NCBI GenBank assembly: GCA_000750105.3
Contig: JPHH03000072.1
Coordinates: forward strand, 62,001 to 126,000
Direction: 5' to 3'
DNA: 64,000 bases
From: Tolypocladium sp. Sup5 PDA-1
Lineage: Eukaryota; Ascomycota; Sordariomycetes; Hypocreales; Ophiocordycipitaceae
Shown here one piece after another: positions 41,988 through 53,917 of this stretch. Position numbers and translations under genes: made by a program. Numbering within the stretch: position 1 is the first letter of the stretch; each line of letters begins with the position of its first letter. The notes beneath the pieces are model-generated. The model had not been told where the DNA came from and searched no databases. It saw only the letters and a list, made by a program, of their open reading frames with translations.

Positions 41988-42956
41988 CTATTCCGCCAGC
42001 CTGTCTTCGACGAATAACTCCACGTCCTCCAGCTCGTCTGGACACGTCGAGTGTTCCATGCCCCTGTTCCGCAGTCAGTACCCCAGCGTCAAGCCAGGTC
42101 ATAAGTCGAGCGTGGCACTCACGGATACACCTCCCACCTGACGTTGCTGAACCCCATGGCCCCGATATCGTCAAAGCTCTTCTTGCCCATCGCCGGAATC
42201 ACCAACCTATCCTCGACGCCGTGGCCCATGAATACGTGCGTGTCCCTGTTCTCGTGCTCCTCGGGGATAAAGTCGCGAAAGGTGTCCGCCGTGGGCAGCC
42301 ACATCGACAGCAGGACGATGCCGCCGAGCTTCCGGGGGAACGTGAGGCCGGCAAAGGCGGCGACGACGGCGCCCTGCGAGAAGCCGCCAAGGATGATGCG
42401 CCCCGGGGGCACGCCGGCGTCGATTTCGCGCTGGATGAGGCTCTGGATGTAGTCTTTGCCGGCAGTGATGTTGGCGATGTCTTCGTCTTTGCGCAGCGCT
42501 TCGGGGGTGCCGTCGAAGACTTTCTGTGCGAGGTTAGCATCGATTACACTTGGGTATACACCGTGTCAATGGCACGTGCAATATCAAACCATGCAGTCAT
42601 ATCCATGCCCGCGTTCTGCAGAGGCAGTTAGTATCAAGGCTTATGACGGACAGGAGGGTAGAGAGGCGACGAACCGCGGTCAGGGACCTCGTCGGCGCAT
42701 TCGGCAGTACCCATTTCACGCCGTCCAGCTCGACATTCCTCCTCCAGCCCTCGACGTGAATAGCCCAGCTGTGCGCCGTGTCGCCCAGGCCGTGGGAGAA
42801 GATGACGGTAGCGGTGTGCTCGCCCTTGGCGTCGAAGACGACGGGCTCCGGGTAGTTGGACGGCATGCTTGCGTCCGTCTGTAAAGAGCGTATGTTGTTC
42901 GGCGGTATGCCGTTGCTCAAGCAGGTCGTAACGAGACTGGTGTGGCGTAGTGGCAT
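41988..42956 (-). CDS. Acyl-protein thioesterase 1
   Basis: Four exons (minus strand): 42956-42675, 42615-42562, 42523-42123, 42063-41988, giving 270 residues. The ATG at 42866 ('MPSNYPEPVV') would give 240, close to the usual length. The alpha/beta hydrolase removes palmitate from protein cysteines. Visible features are 'TVIFSHGLGDTAHSW' (oxyanion loop), 'WVLPNAPTRSLTA', the nucleophile 'ILGGFSQGAVVA', Asp in 'HGVEDRLVIP' and His in 'GMEHSTCPDELED'. The second intron has a GTGTAT donor after 'WFDIARAIDT'. If the upstream start is used, the 30 extra residues could target mitochondria, a variant known in this family. Confidence 0.88.
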
Positions 42957-45893
42957 CGAAGTGGAAGTGTCAAGATACTAATGGAACAAACAAGCTGACG
43001 AGTCCGGGGTGCTAGCGGCACCGGCGTCCGATTTTATGTCCGTTGACGGTCGAGAGGAGAGGCCGAGTCCGTGTCAAGATGAGGACAGGTCTGAGATTAA
43101 GCATCCGGGATCTGATTCCAGCCCGACCTGATCAACACCCGAAGGCGGCGGCAGTGGTGGTTCAACGACCCGGATGTCCGTCAGAAGGCATTAAGCGGTA
43201 TGCAGGTTACCAGGACAGGGGGCCGTTTCCCGATGCTTTTTTTTTTCGTAACACCGTCTGGCATGTAAATGGTTGTAGTTCTGCATGTCTCTGTGGCACT
43301 GTATACTATTATATGAAAAGTGAGTGAGGAGTTGATCCGGAGCGCGGGACACCAAGACGGCAACACGGGGAGCCCAGATCGTCTCCCGCACTGTGGCCAT
43401 CGCGCCGGCGGTCTTCCAGGGCCAATCACAGCGGCTGCCAGCACCTGCCAGGCTGCCACTCCCCTGCTTCCAACCTCATCCTTCGCGTCGCACTGTGCAC
43501 CGCGCTGCGGGTACAACCACTTGCCCCTTTGGGCCCCTCTGTTCCAGCGCTCCGCAACGTCAATGAACGGATCCATTTGTCACGGCTTACACGCAGCTGG
43601 CAGGCTTCGACACCGAAACGTCACAAGTGCTGAGAGGCTTGAATCCATCGGCAAGCATGCAGGGCCCGAGCTGCAGGGCTCTGTTGCCCCTGCTCCTGGG
43701 ACAGCGGCGAACGGTGTTGAACTCGTTCTGCTCCTGTTGCTGGGGCTCGTTGAGCACCTCACTTGGACTCGAATTCCAGTGTAAGCAGACCTGCTTACTC
43801 GGGACTCGGCCGTTTACTGCTCGCCGCGTACAATAAAGGCAGTGTAATTCCCGTGTTGAAGCCTGCCAGCTGCTGTGCGTTCTGGGCCGATTGACTACGA
43901 AACAGAACAACCGTGACTTGGAGCCAAGCCAGCTTCGTCCAATGCACAACAGTCCTGTGCCCTGACGCCCCCGATCCCAGCAGAACGTGGCACCTCCACC
44001 ACCTTCAACCTACCTGATCGCCATCACGGATGCAGAACCCTGGACGATCCGGCATGGTTTGCATCATGCCAGTGCCGGATCGGACCTGGTATTTCCTACT
44101 AATCGGGGAATACTCGCGCAGTCACCACCTGCGTCACCGAAGCTCCGCTGCTTCCACGCAGCAAGAGCACTGAGCTATGTGCAGTGCAGTGATTAGGCAA
44201 GAATGTTTAAAAACCAAGAGATCTGCCCTTCATGTTTGACGAGTTGCTGATCCACGGACAACGTCAACGGCCCGTGATCAACGTGGGGCTGAGCGGCCAA
44301 GACTACCAGAGCCACCAACCTCGATCTCCATACGCAGAGTACAACCACGCGTTCATGTACGCATCGTCACGATTTTTGTGGTCACCGATGGACTACGTGC
44401 GTTTCAATCGTCGGAGCTCATCAGATGAAGCAACCCCGAGACTCTTCCCGCATCTAGTGAGCATCACAAGGTGAATCGGCCGCCATTGCACCTAGCTGAT
44501 TTCCTGCAGGTCTCGTATGCTCGTCCTTGTTGAACCAAGGTACTGTCACATCTCAGTCGGCCATATGATCATTCCTTCATCGCCGCTCAAATCTGTGAGA
44601 GCGGCCGAGACTCCAACACCACACAAACCGCGACGAGACAGAGACACACAGCCAGTACAACTTCAAAAGCAAGAAGAAAGAACAATGAAGAAAGCTCGCA
44701 AGCCATGCATCCTATCCCATCGTCTTTTCAAATACGGTGATGTTGTTTGAAGCGCTATGTGATCAGTAACTGACACCCTCGCCCAGCCATGCCTAGACAC
44801 TGCATCCATCGCTCTAGCGATGTAACACCGCATATTCGTAGACAAGACAAGGCGAACCCTGGATGTGAAAGGGAAATATTCCCCCGAGATTCCGGCGTCC
44901 AGCGTGCCACGGCGCCAGCGTTGTGCTCCGCGCTCCATGTATTACTATTGTCTCACATCAGCCAGCTTCCGGTCACCCTACACCTCCGCCCCCATACTCC
45001 GTACCACCGGTGGTAACGCTCCCAGGCCATCGGCCGATAATAAGCTTTAGCCTTTTTCCTTTATTTTTAATCATAGTTGTCGTGCACTTCAATTCATTGC
45101 CGTTGAGGTGCGGCCGAGTTGTCATTTCCGTGAGGAGATACGTCGTGTATGTAGTCACAGCTAGCTTCCCGACACCCCGTATGTTTCAGGCTCTTGGCGG
45201 ATAGATATTCCAAAAGACTCATAGCAGCGTTTCTTTTACGTTAGGAGATATTTCTGCACTCCCGGTAAACGGTCCGGATTCGTCATGCCACTGCAGACGA
45301 CCGTAGCGGGAAGAGCATTTTGGTCTCCCCCCCTCCGTCCCCAACGGTGAGGCCGTCCCAAGCTAGGTACAGCTGAGAGGCATCGTCATCCTGGGCAACT
45401 CTTCTCATCAATCAGGCACCTATAGTAATTGAAGCCCGCAACTAGTGATGTCTCGTCCACCTTTCCCGGGTCGCAGCGTGAGGTCCAGTCTCGTCGTCAG
45501 AAGCAACCTTGGGCAGACGGCTCGCGGAACCTCGTGGCAACCGTCCACTGGCCTCTGACTAGGCTTTATATGAGGATGCTGGTCATGCGTCTCTGTGCCA
45601 GCTGTCTATCATGTCTTACAACGGCATACACGAGACAGCGACGTGGCACCATCGACGCATGGGCAACGAGCTGTCAAGAAGGCGCCATCCAGGGGCTGAC
45701 GTGATGACGTCCAAATCCCATTTACCTCGCAAGTTCACGGTGCTTTTTGACCAATTCTCTCGTCATCCCCGTCGAAAGGACCGTCGAATTCTTCAAGTCC
45801 ATCCCATGCTGAGCTTGCTTGACGCACCCCGTCCATGTCCTTCCACGCAACGTCACAAGCAGCACGGCCATAGCGACGTGCCTCATCTTCTTT
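42957..45893. other. Long intergenic stretch
   Basis: About 2.9 kb without a supportable gene on either strand. It has a T-rich run near 43240 and a TACTCCGTAC motif near 44998. Several short frames exist but lack biased codon use, splice context or known motifs. Confidence 0.5.
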
Positions 45894-46629
45894 TCATTGC
45901 TTCTTAGCAAGTATCTCTCCCACAATCTTCGCCGTCGCCTCCACGAGCAGCTCGTGCTCGTGAGCGTGTATCCTCTCCGTCAGCTTCTCCAGGTCATCCC
46001 CCGGCAGGCACTCCACCTCTCTCGTCAAGATCGCCTCGCCCTGGTCGACCTGCTTGATGACGTTGTGGACCATGATGCCGGCCTTGTTGTTCTCCAGCTT
46101 GCCGGCTTGGAGATCCGCAAACTGCCGCTCAATGGCATGGGCGCCATCGTATTTGCCTAGCCACGGTGTCAGTTTTCTACACACACGTACGGGTGGTTTC
46201 CCAAGCTTGCGGTGACTGACCTGGCAGCGCCGGGTGCAGGTTGATGACCTTGATGCCCGCCGCGCTGACGGGATCCAGGAACTTCTCCCCGAAAATGTAC
46301 ATCCAGCCGGCCAGGACGATGAGCTGCGGCCGGGGCTCGCTGGCGAGCACCTTTTCCGCCAGCGCCGCGTCGTACTTGTCCCTGGCCTCCTGCAGCTTCT
46401 CCGCGTCCTTTTCGCCCTTTTGTTGGAAGCCGTGCGAGATGAGGTTGAAGTACTCCCACGGAATGCCGTTATTGTCCGCCCTCGTCGTGGCGTATGCCTT
46501 GCCCCGGTTCACGACCAGGCGGCAGATGCTGGCGTTTGGGATGGTGCCGCTGGCGACGGCGTCAAGCACGGCCTGGAAGTTGGAGCCGTTGCCGCTCGCC
46601 ATGACGAGTATTTGGCATTTCGCCGCCAT
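45894..46629 (-). CDS. ADE8: Phosphoribosylglycinamide formyltransferase
   Basis: Two exons (minus strand), 46629-46221 and 46156-45894, give 223 residues. This is the third step of purine synthesis: it moves a formyl group from 10-formyl-tetrahydrofolate to GAR. Motifs are 'LVMASGNGSNFQAVLDAV' (phosphate-binding loop, residues 8-25), 'VNRGKAYATTRA', 'LIVLAGWMYIFGEKFL', the catalytic His in 'INLHPALPG' and 'GIMVHNVIKQVDQGEAIL' with the conserved Asp. It is a monofunctional enzyme, as in fungi and bacteria, with the length expected for Ade8/PurN. The intron interrupts the HPALPG loop. Confidence 0.93.
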
Positions 46630-47209
46630 TGTGACGATGCTTCTGGACGTAGGCAGAGTTGAATTAATTGAGGAGGCAGTGAAAATGTCGCTGCCGCTGG
46701 TCTGATAAACTTCTCATCGAAGAACTCATCGCTCGAGTTGCCCCACAGCTTCAGCATTTCGACACCCAACGAAATCACGTGGAAGGCTTGCCGCCTGCGC
46801 TGCCTGCATTTACAGCCAATTCACTCGCAGAAAACGGACTGAATCAATTCATTTTCGTTTATAGAAAGTCTCTTCTTCACACTGCCTGTCTTTCAGGTCT
46901 CTGGCCGCACTGCATTTGCTGTTTGTGATTGAAAGGCCAACCTGCATGGCCACCCGAAGCCTGAAGGGACCGAATATTCCACGGACTCGACCATTAACTT
47001 CACCAGCAGACTGAAGGGATCCTCTTCAGCAGCTCGTTCCGTGTTGTGTACAATTCCAAGCGCTCCTCAATATGTGACCTCTTCCAACCGTTAAATCCCA
47101 CCGCATTCCGCCAGCTTATCCAGCGCAAAGCCGGTCCATGTACAATCGGGACATGCGTCCAAGATCACCATCTTGCCCAGTCCAGAGCTTCTCAATTATG
47201 TCCCTCCCA
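46630..47209. other. Intergenic, no gene seen
   Basis: Promoter side of the GAR transformylase gene and 3' flank of the LRR gene. Confidence 0.5.
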
Positions 47210-48721
47210 TCACTGCTCTGGTCCACAGTTCCATGAGCAGGCCCGGTATAAGAACGGAACAGCCATCTCATCTTCCGCCAAGCTGAGCGGCCGAAGCTCC
47301 ATCATGCGCACCATAAAGGTACCTTCCCGACGTCTCGTAAGCGTGCTCAGCTCACGCCACTCCACCCATTCAACCGTTGGCACGATGAGCAGGCGCTTGC
47401 ATCGCCAGCAGGTAATCCCGCCCATCTCCCTTTGCCGTGCTGCCCGATCCAGAAGCTGTCGGAGGTGTGGTAGGCCGTCCGGCATGTAGTACTGCAGCTC
47501 GGGGAGCTGGGCGCTGGAATAGCAGCTTCGGAGAGATGCCTCAACGAGGCTGGGAACGGGGCTTGGCCTGGGAGGAACCGAGCGTAGGCTGGATCCCACG
47601 AGCGAAGACATGGAAGGGGCCGATGGCTCACCCTGGTCATCACCAGGTGTGGACACAGCAACCTTCTGTGGCATCGAAGTAGAAGGCACCGCAGTAGAGG
47701 GGAGCTTGAAGTGTGATAGTATGTCCCCTCTGGAGTCGGAGAGCTGCAAAGGTGATCGCCCCAGGTGCCAAGTGAAAAAGTGCGGCTCAGGTAAGGCATC
47801 ATCGGCAACAACTTCATGGGTGTCGCGCTTGTGCTTAAATGGTTTGTCTGGCGCATAGAAGGGGTTAGGATGCAGTACCAGGTCGCGCAGGTTGCCGTCG
47901 AGCCCGAGCAGGTTGAGCAGCTCTGCTGGGAGATATCTCAACCGATTCTGCGACACATTGAGCTGCTTCAAATTGCAGAGTTTCGATATCGCAGGGGGGA
48001 GCTCCGTCAGCTTATTTCCGCGCAAGCTCAGGATGGTAAGGTGAGTCAGGTCAAACAGAGCGCCGGGGATGCGTCTCAGCCGATTCATGGCGAGGTACAC
48101 CTTGAGCTCCGGCTCCTTTTGCTCAAAGGCGACATCCTTGGTGACCAGTGGGATGCAGGACAAGTTGGACAGCGGACTGATGGTCTCGTTGGAGAGCTCC
48201 TCCAGCCCCAGGGACCAAAAGTCAATCGTCTCGTCACCTTGCTCGATACAGACCCGGATCTTTTCGCGCGCGGCGAGCTCGGCCTCGGAGACCCGGGGAA
48301 CCGGCTGCTGGCCCAGCTGCGGCAGTTTGGATCGCACCGGAATTTCCAGCGCATCCATCATGTCTTCACCATCGGTGCCGTCGCTCCCCAAGAACACACC
48401 ACTGTCAACTTGTCGCGCGAGGGTGCGCTTGGACTGCTTCGGCACGATGATGCCCTCACTAAAGGTTGAGTCGGACGACGTAGGGTGCTGCTGAAACCAC
48501 GATCCGACATAACGCTTCTTCCGCCGTCCCTCCACGTAATTATCGAGGCCGGGGTCATCGTCGCTGGAGAAAACAGCGGGATCACTGGAGTTGCAAGCCA
48601 GCGACGGCGTGTTCCTAGATCGCGGGTTGCGGACGCGCTTGCGGGGGTTGTTGGAGAAGCTCTGTGAGTGCTCGTCCCACGCGACGGTGGGGAGCCTGGG
48701 GAGGGATGGCTCGTCTGCCAT
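47210..48721 (-). CDS. Leucine-rich-repeat protein
   Basis: Intronless, 503 residues, ATG at 48719-48721. The N-terminal third is polar and basic (disordered). Residues of about 165-290 hold four to five LRRs, including 'LKVYLAMNRLRRIPGALFDL', 'LTILSLRGNKLTELPPAISK', 'LKQLNVSQNRLRYLPAELLN' and 'LRDLVLHPNPFYAPD'. The C-terminal region has two Cys pairs ('CWRCKRLL' and 'ACSWNC') that could hold zinc. LRR and possible zinc-binding ends suggest a nuclear or cytosolic scaffold, but I cannot name a partner. Proteins of this layout are conserved in ascomycetes as uncharacterised LRR proteins. Confidence 0.85.
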   Translation of the reverse strand: MADEPSLPRLPTVAWDEHSQSFSNNPRKRVRNPRSRNTPSLACNSSDPAVFSSDDDPGLDNYVEGRRKKRYVGSWFQQHPTSSDSTFSEGIIVPKQSKRTLARQVDSGVFLGSDGTDGEDMMDALEIPVRSKLPQLGQQPVPRVSEAELAAREKIRVCIEQGDETIDFWSLGLEELSNETISPLSNLSCIPLVTKDVAFEQKEPELKVYLAMNRLRRIPGALFDLTHLTILSLRGNKLTELPPAISKLCNLKQLNVSQNRLRYLPAELLNLLGLDGNLRDLVLHPNPFYAPDKPFKHKRDTHEVVADDALPEPHFFTWHLGRSPLQLSDSRGDILSHFKLPSTAVPSTSMPQKVAVSTPGDDQGEPSAPSMSSLVGSSLRSVPPRPSPVPSLVEASLRSCYSSAQLPELQYYMPDGLPHLRQLLDRAARQREMGGITCWRCKRLLIVPTVEWVEWRELSTLTRRREGTFMVRMMELRPLSLAEDEMAVPFLYRACSWNCGPEQ

Positions 48722-49243
48722 TGAGGCAGGATTTCAAAACAAAAAGAGGGAAAGGACCAAAAGGCTGTCGTTTTCTTGTCTGCACGGCAGCATACAGGTG
48801 CGTGAGATGGTTGAGGAATTAAATGCTCGACGATGTTGCATCTGGTGGTCGACCAGACGCGCTGATAACGCGGATGGTGTCAATAACGGGCCAGGGTCCA
48901 GCTGCAGTGCCTGGTGGCCCCACGTCATTTTAGCTCCCCGCCTTCTGTCGCGTGTGCCGCTCTGATGGTGGGGCAGCCGTTCGGAGACCGTTCGGAGCAT
49001 GTTATCAGATCCGTGTCATCTGCGCTCACTGGGCAGACGAGGTTCATTTCGGAAGCCGTGGGCCATGGCGTACTTCGTCGCTTGTTTGCTGGGCGCCTCA
49101 AGATACGGTATGTCACAGTCTGGCGCGGCGTCGGCCTCGACTTGGGGTCCAATCCTTAACCTTGGTTGATGAGACGGTAGTCATCCTCGTTGACGACTCG
49201 CTTGCGACTCGTTCGCATCCGACGGTCTTGTACAAATTCATCC
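48722..49243. other. Intergenic, no gene seen
   Basis: 5' flank of the LRR gene and 3' flank of the phosducin-like gene. Confidence 0.5.
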
Positions 49244-50082
49244 TTAATCCCAGTCGTCGTCGTCGTCATCGCCCTGTGATCTCCCAGCTGTGCCAGTCTT
49301 GATGCTCTTCCCGACCAGGCGCTCCTCCTCGGCATCCTCTGCTGCTTGTCTCCTCTTGACCACCCGCATGTCCGATCCGGAGACGGCGCCCACCTCCACC
49401 AGCATGTCGTCAATCTTTTGCATGCTCGTCCGAACTCCTCCAAGCGTCATGAGCGTGACCACCTGCTTGGCAATGTCCCCGTTCTTGTACACGAGGATCG
49501 TGGGGCAGTTTCTCTCCGGGTAGTTCTCAATCGCCTGTGTCGCCCTGATTTCGCAAAACTTGACGTCCCCGTACTCCTTTGCAGCCTGCCGCCAGAGCTC
49601 CGAGAGGACTCTCGACTCTACATTCGTCCCCATGGAAGACGTCAGGTTCACAAAGACGGGGCCGTTCTTCGATGCCTCTGTGACTTCGCGCTGATAATCT
49701 GGTTTCGAGATCGGGTAGACGCTGCCGTGAACAGCCTTCTTTTGCAGGTTGCTCAGCTCGGCCATCCGCTTCTGCCTGTATTGGTCCAGGAATCCCTCGT
49801 CCTCGAGGTCCTCCAGCTCGTCGAGTTCGTCCAAGTCCTTGCCCTCGAGTCGGTTCTCATGCGCCAACCGCCGCCCCTCGAGAATAGCTTCCTCGATCAT
49901 CGGGGTCGGGCTGGGAGGCTTCTCGGGTATAACGCCATGTTTCCGTAGAATATCGTTCCTGGCCAAAGTCAGCCAACTGCCGCGAGGCAGCTTCTATTCG
50001 CGAGGGGTAGCACATACCACTCTGTGTCTGCGTTTGGATCGTCGATGGGGACGGCGATGCGTTGCTCGCCCGGCGCTGCCAT
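49244..50082 (-). CDS. Phosducin-like protein 2 (PhLP2 type)
   Basis: Two exons (minus strand), 50082-50018 and 49958-49244, give 259 residues. Splicing creates the family hallmark 'PNADTEWNDILRKHGVIP' near the N terminus. An acidic helix follows ('DELDELEDLEDEGFLDQYRQ'), then a thioredoxin-like domain of about 95-225 with 'GPVFVNLTSSMG', 'VKFCEIRATQAIENYPERNC' and 'PTILVYKNGDIAKQVVTL', lacking a CxxC active site as usual. PhLP2 proteins are co-chaperones of the CCT chaperonin in actin/tubulin folding. The C terminus is a run of Asp. It is divergent from eS27 with a 531-bp shared upstream region. Confidence 0.92.
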
Positions 50083-50613
50083 TGTGTCGAGTTGTCCAGG
50101 TTCTGACACCAAAGAAGGAAGGCAGAAATGGGTGCAGATACGTTGTAAGAGGAGCGACAATCAGGCTGATATTCGGCAGCCTAGAGCAACGCGTACGACA
50201 ACTGAGGTGCGGATAGAATGCTGTAGAAATCGTTCCCAACGGGGCTGCCTGCCGACGCATACCTGTACGGAGTACCGTAAGCTGCACAACAGCTTCCCCA
50301 CAGCTTGCTTGCATTAAAAATAATGCACGGCCCTCGCCTTCGGTGACTTGTTGCGCTGGAGCTAGCTCAGGCCAATCAGCCGCCAGGATTTTGTCGTCAC
50401 GTGTGGCTGGGCCTGAAAACCCTAGTACGCTAATCTGCTTTGGGCCGATTTCCGGGCTAGAGGCAAACAGATTCTCCCCCTCAAGTCCACCGAACTTTTC
50501 CTCGCTTAACTCCCTCTCAACCCTCTTGCGAGCCTCAAATCTGTCACCAGATTCGTCAAGCATCTCGATCCTCGCAAGACACCGACGAATACCTCCCGAG
50601 AAAATCAGTCAAG
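50083..50613. promoter_or_regulatory. Shared divergent promoter region
   Basis: Lies between PhLP2 (minus) and eS27 (plus). It contains a TACGGAGTACCGTA motif near 50268 and a CT-rich stretch before the eS27 ATG, typical of fungal ribosomal-protein leaders. Confidence 0.4.
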
Positions 50614-51143
50614 ATGGTGAGCGACGATTGCCCTCTCCCCCTGCCGACAGACGACGAGAACACGTGTGGGATTGTTGTGCGGATATTGCGGAGGAAATGG
50701 ACAACGCCGACGGCCGCATCACCATTGCGAGAGCTACGCCGGAATGCTGTCCATCGAGGCTGGGACATGGACTGGAGAACTTGATCGAGTCGACGAACAT
50801 GTTTTGCTGACCTTCTCGACACAGGTTCTCGCCGTTGATCTTCTGAACCCTTCGCCGGCCGCCGAGGCCAAGAAGCACAAGCTCAAGGTACGACGACACC
50901 AACAACACCGCCGACGATGATGCTCTCTTGCGACAACGTTCTAACGCTTCGCTCCTCCAGACCCTTGTCCCCGGTCCCCGATCCTTCTTCATGGACGTCA
51001 AGTGCCCCGGTTGCTTCACCATCACCACCGTCTTCTCGCACGCTCAGACCGTCGTCATCTGCCAGGGCTGCACCACCGTCCTGTGCCAGCCCACCGGTGG
51101 CAAGGCCAGATTAACCGAGGGCTGCTCTTTCCGAAGAAAGTAA
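50614..51143 (+). CDS. RPS27: Ribosomal protein eS27
   Basis: Three coding exons, 50614-50616, 50825-50887 and 50961-51143, give 82 residues. The first coding exon is the ATG alone, followed by a 208-nt intron, an arrangement common in fungal ribosomal-protein genes. The product has the conserved 'VLAVDLLNPSPAAEAKKHKL' N terminus and the zinc motif C-P-G-C ... C-Q-G-C in 'FFMDVKCPGCFTITTVF' and 'VVICQGCTTVLCQPTGGKA', ending 'LTEGCSFRRK'. It is a component of the 40S subunit. Confidence 0.95.
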
Positions 51144-53149
51144 ACTGCTTCGCGGCGGTTTCTTTCTTGGGGTATCATGACTCTTATGGTTCATCACGCG
51201 GTGGTCATCTCGGATCTGCAAAACAAACACATCATCGACATGGGCGTATAGACAACCTACCTTGCGAACATAATCAACAACCTCTTTGCAGATAGAAGAT
51301 GGAACACCCAGAACTGGGGCGTTTGGGGTCTCCGGATATCTTGCATGGCACATCATTCATCTCGTTTTTTCCGTTACGCGCGCCTTGTACCAAAGAGTCG
51401 TCTCTTGAGGCAGGAACACAAAAGCACTGCATGGGGTGGACAGCTGGAGAAGGCTTTCACGAGTGTCCGGGACGGTCTGGACGGGCCGGCCGGATGCGAG
51501 GACGTGGAACCGCTGGTTTGATGATCGCGCCATACCTGGGTGCAGTGAGTAGTGGAGGACGGGCACTGTGCTTGCGAAATTCAAATGGTTTCCACGAATC
51601 GGTGTCTGTTTGCTCTCGGTAGTAACGTGTGCATGTGCGCTGTATGTGTAGGCTGTACGAAGTACCTGTGTAATGACTTGAGTAACAGCGTGGTCGTCAC
51701 ATTGCTAGAGCCTCAGCGCATGATGGGACGTTCGATGTGAACAGTTCTAGCTGGGTGGCCTCGGCATCAGGTCGTATTCGGTCTGTTTTGCTTGATCTAC
51801 GTTTGCATACGCAAGGCACTTCGGATGCTGCCTGTTGAGGGCCTAATCCTGTGACAATCACGCTGGCTGGTGACTCGGGCTGCAGATGTGCCGTGGCCAT
51901 CCAAGCAACACGCTACCAAAGGAGGGAAGGCGTCAGTCTCTGGCAGAGACCACTTCGTAGGCATGGCTCATTGGGATAGCCTGTGTTCAACGGAAAATCA
52001 AGAGCTCGATTGCAACATGGGCAGCCCGGTTTGGCCCCGAGTCCCACCACCCATGCTAAGTTGTGGATTATGAGAGGGGAATTGTTATACTGTTATTTGC
52101 TTCTAGAACTACCTTACGGAGAGACTACGGAGAGACGAATGGGAATTTACATCTAGAAACCAGCCAGTGTCTCCCTGTGTGTTTGGCTCTGGTGTGACGG
52201 CCACGGCCCTTTACACTGGAGCGTTGAAAGCGTTAAACCAGCCTGTACTGCCATAAATATGTGCACGCAACTCCGGAAATTCGAGTACAATAACTTCCAG
52301 GTATTAAGGGGATCAATGTTGGATCTATCTCTCATCTCCAATACCTACACACCATGCAGGTTGGAGCCTGATGTCCTATTTCCAATCTGCGAGACAGTGG
52401 ACTACCCTAGACTAGACCCGGAGTGCCCACCAGCCGGTATACTTCGTACTACGGAACCCGCCAGGAGTGTCTGTCCTTCCGATGCAAACCCTGCAACTCT
52501 TCGAGCCAGAGGGTTTCCATTTCGTTTCAGGCGCAAAATGCCGCCCCTTTCCGGAACATTATTTCTTGTTCAAGTCAATGCCGCAGCTCTGTTATCCCAC
52601 CACCACAGCCGACGGTCATCAATCCTCACGAACCGTCCATTGGCGAGCACTGAGCGAATCAACGGCTGACTAATACCAAGCCTTTCCACTTTACGCGAAA
52701 CAGGCGCGCCAGACGCGACGTCGTTCGTCAATCCCGCCCCGCTTTTCTGGCTGGTTTCAAGGGCCCTGGTTGCCTGGGAACGAATCCCTCCCCCAGCCCT
52801 GCCGCAAACCTCCCTCTTTATCACCTGCATATCAATCGGCTATTTCTTTGAACCAGCATCCTATCCGTATCCATCTTCGGATAACTCTCCACTCTACCAC
52901 TTTTGGCGAAACTACTGCTTTCTTTTCTTTCTTCTTGATTCTGCGCAGGCACTGCAATTGGGACAGAGGGAACGCTGGGACCACCGAAAAGCAGGAAAAG
53001 GAAGAGTCAGCTTCGGCGGCGAAGGCAATACGTACGTCACTGCGAGACATTCAACCACAGCCGAACAGCACCACCGTACGGCGACTCCAACCGCCTTGCT
53101 CATCGACGGAGCCATCGTCCACGCTCCTTTGCCAGAAATCACAGCCAAA
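51144..53149. other. Intergenic plus long leader
   Basis: About 2 kb with no supported gene. Short TACGAAGTA-type motifs occur near 51656 and 52441. The last ~300 bp, CA/CT-rich, is probably the 5' leader of the RNR-inhibitor gene and may contain an intron. Confidence 0.5.
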
Positions 53150-53917
53150 ATGTCCACCCCGCGAACGAAGCGTCCCTTCGCAGGCGCCTCCGCCGACCCG
53201 GCCCAGCGCCAAATCACATCCTTCTTCTCCGCCGGCTCCTCCTCCTCATCTGCAGCGCCCTCGCCCTCGCCCTCGCCGCAGCCGCGCCAGCCGCTGCTCC
53301 CCTCGAGCGTCCAGGCCAACCTCCTCAGCGTCGGCATGCGCGTGCGCAAGTCCGTCCCCGAGGGGTACAAGACGGTCGGCACCAGCGCCTTCAAGCTGTG
53401 GACGGACAACACCCGCCCGGGTGGCAGCGCCCCCGCGGCGGCGGGGGGCCTGCGCGCGACGCCGCGCGAGCTGCTGCCCTTTTGCGGCATCAACAGGGTC
53501 GGCGGGCTAGACACCCAGCCCGAGTTCCGCGTCGACGACGAGGACGACGACGCCGTGCCTGACCTCGACGCCGTCCCCGAACTCACCATGTCGCAAGAGA
53601 GCGTCGAGAGCACCACCTCTGAACCCTCCCGCAAGCGCGTCTTCGCCGACGAAGACGCCGCCACCACCGCCGCAGACGACATGCCCGCTGTGTGGACGCC
53701 CTGGCCCGGCAAGCCGTGGGACGGCGAGGTCAGCCCCCGCAGCTTCGCGCCCGTCAGCTGGGGCAACGCCCGCGCCATGGCCGTCCCGCGGTCGCGCGTG
53801 CGCAAGAGCGTCTCCTTCAAGGACCTCAGGCAGGAGAACATGACCCTGGACGGTGATTTTGAGGAGGCCGACTTCCTCGTCTTTGGCGAGGCCAGGGACA
53901 TGGACACGTCGGGGTGA
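53150..53917 (+). CDS. Spd1/Dif1-type ribonucleotide reductase inhibitor
   Basis: Intronless, 255 residues from the ATG at 53150. The N terminus carries 'RQITSFFSAG' (PIP/Hug-like segment, residues 21-30). After a Ser/Pro linker comes the family hallmark 'SSVQANLLSVGMRVRKSVPE' followed by GYKT (about 52-75), as in Spd1, Dif1 and related proteins (Pfam RNR_inhib). These small disordered proteins restrain ribonucleotide reductase by binding it or controlling small-subunit location, and are destroyed in S phase or after DNA damage. The C-terminal 'RSRVRKSVSFKDLRQENMTL' block is conserved-looking and basic. It is convergent with the Gemin2-like gene. Confidence 0.82.
   Translation: MSTPRTKRPFAGASADPAQRQITSFFSAGSSSSSAAPSPSPSPQPRQPLLPSSVQANLLSVGMRVRKSVPEGYKTVGTSAFKLWTDNTRPGGSAPAAAGGLRATPRELLPFCGINRVGGLDTQPEFRVDDEDDDAVPDLDAVPELTMSQESVESTTSEPSRKRVFADEDAATTAADDMPAVWTPWPGKPWDGEVSPRSFAPVSWGNARAMAVPRSRVRKSVSFKDLRQENMTLDGDFEEADFLVFGEARDMDTSG

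Noticed and set aside
42597..42674. Continuing exon 1 of the thioesterase through the GTTCGT donor
   Set aside because: The frame ends without the 'GMDMTAWFD' block, which is recovered only by splicing to 42615.
43587..43949. 120-residue minus-strand frame in the 43-46 kb gap
   Set aside because: Cys/Ser/Arg-rich without periodicity or signal peptide; codon use is unlike neighbouring genes.
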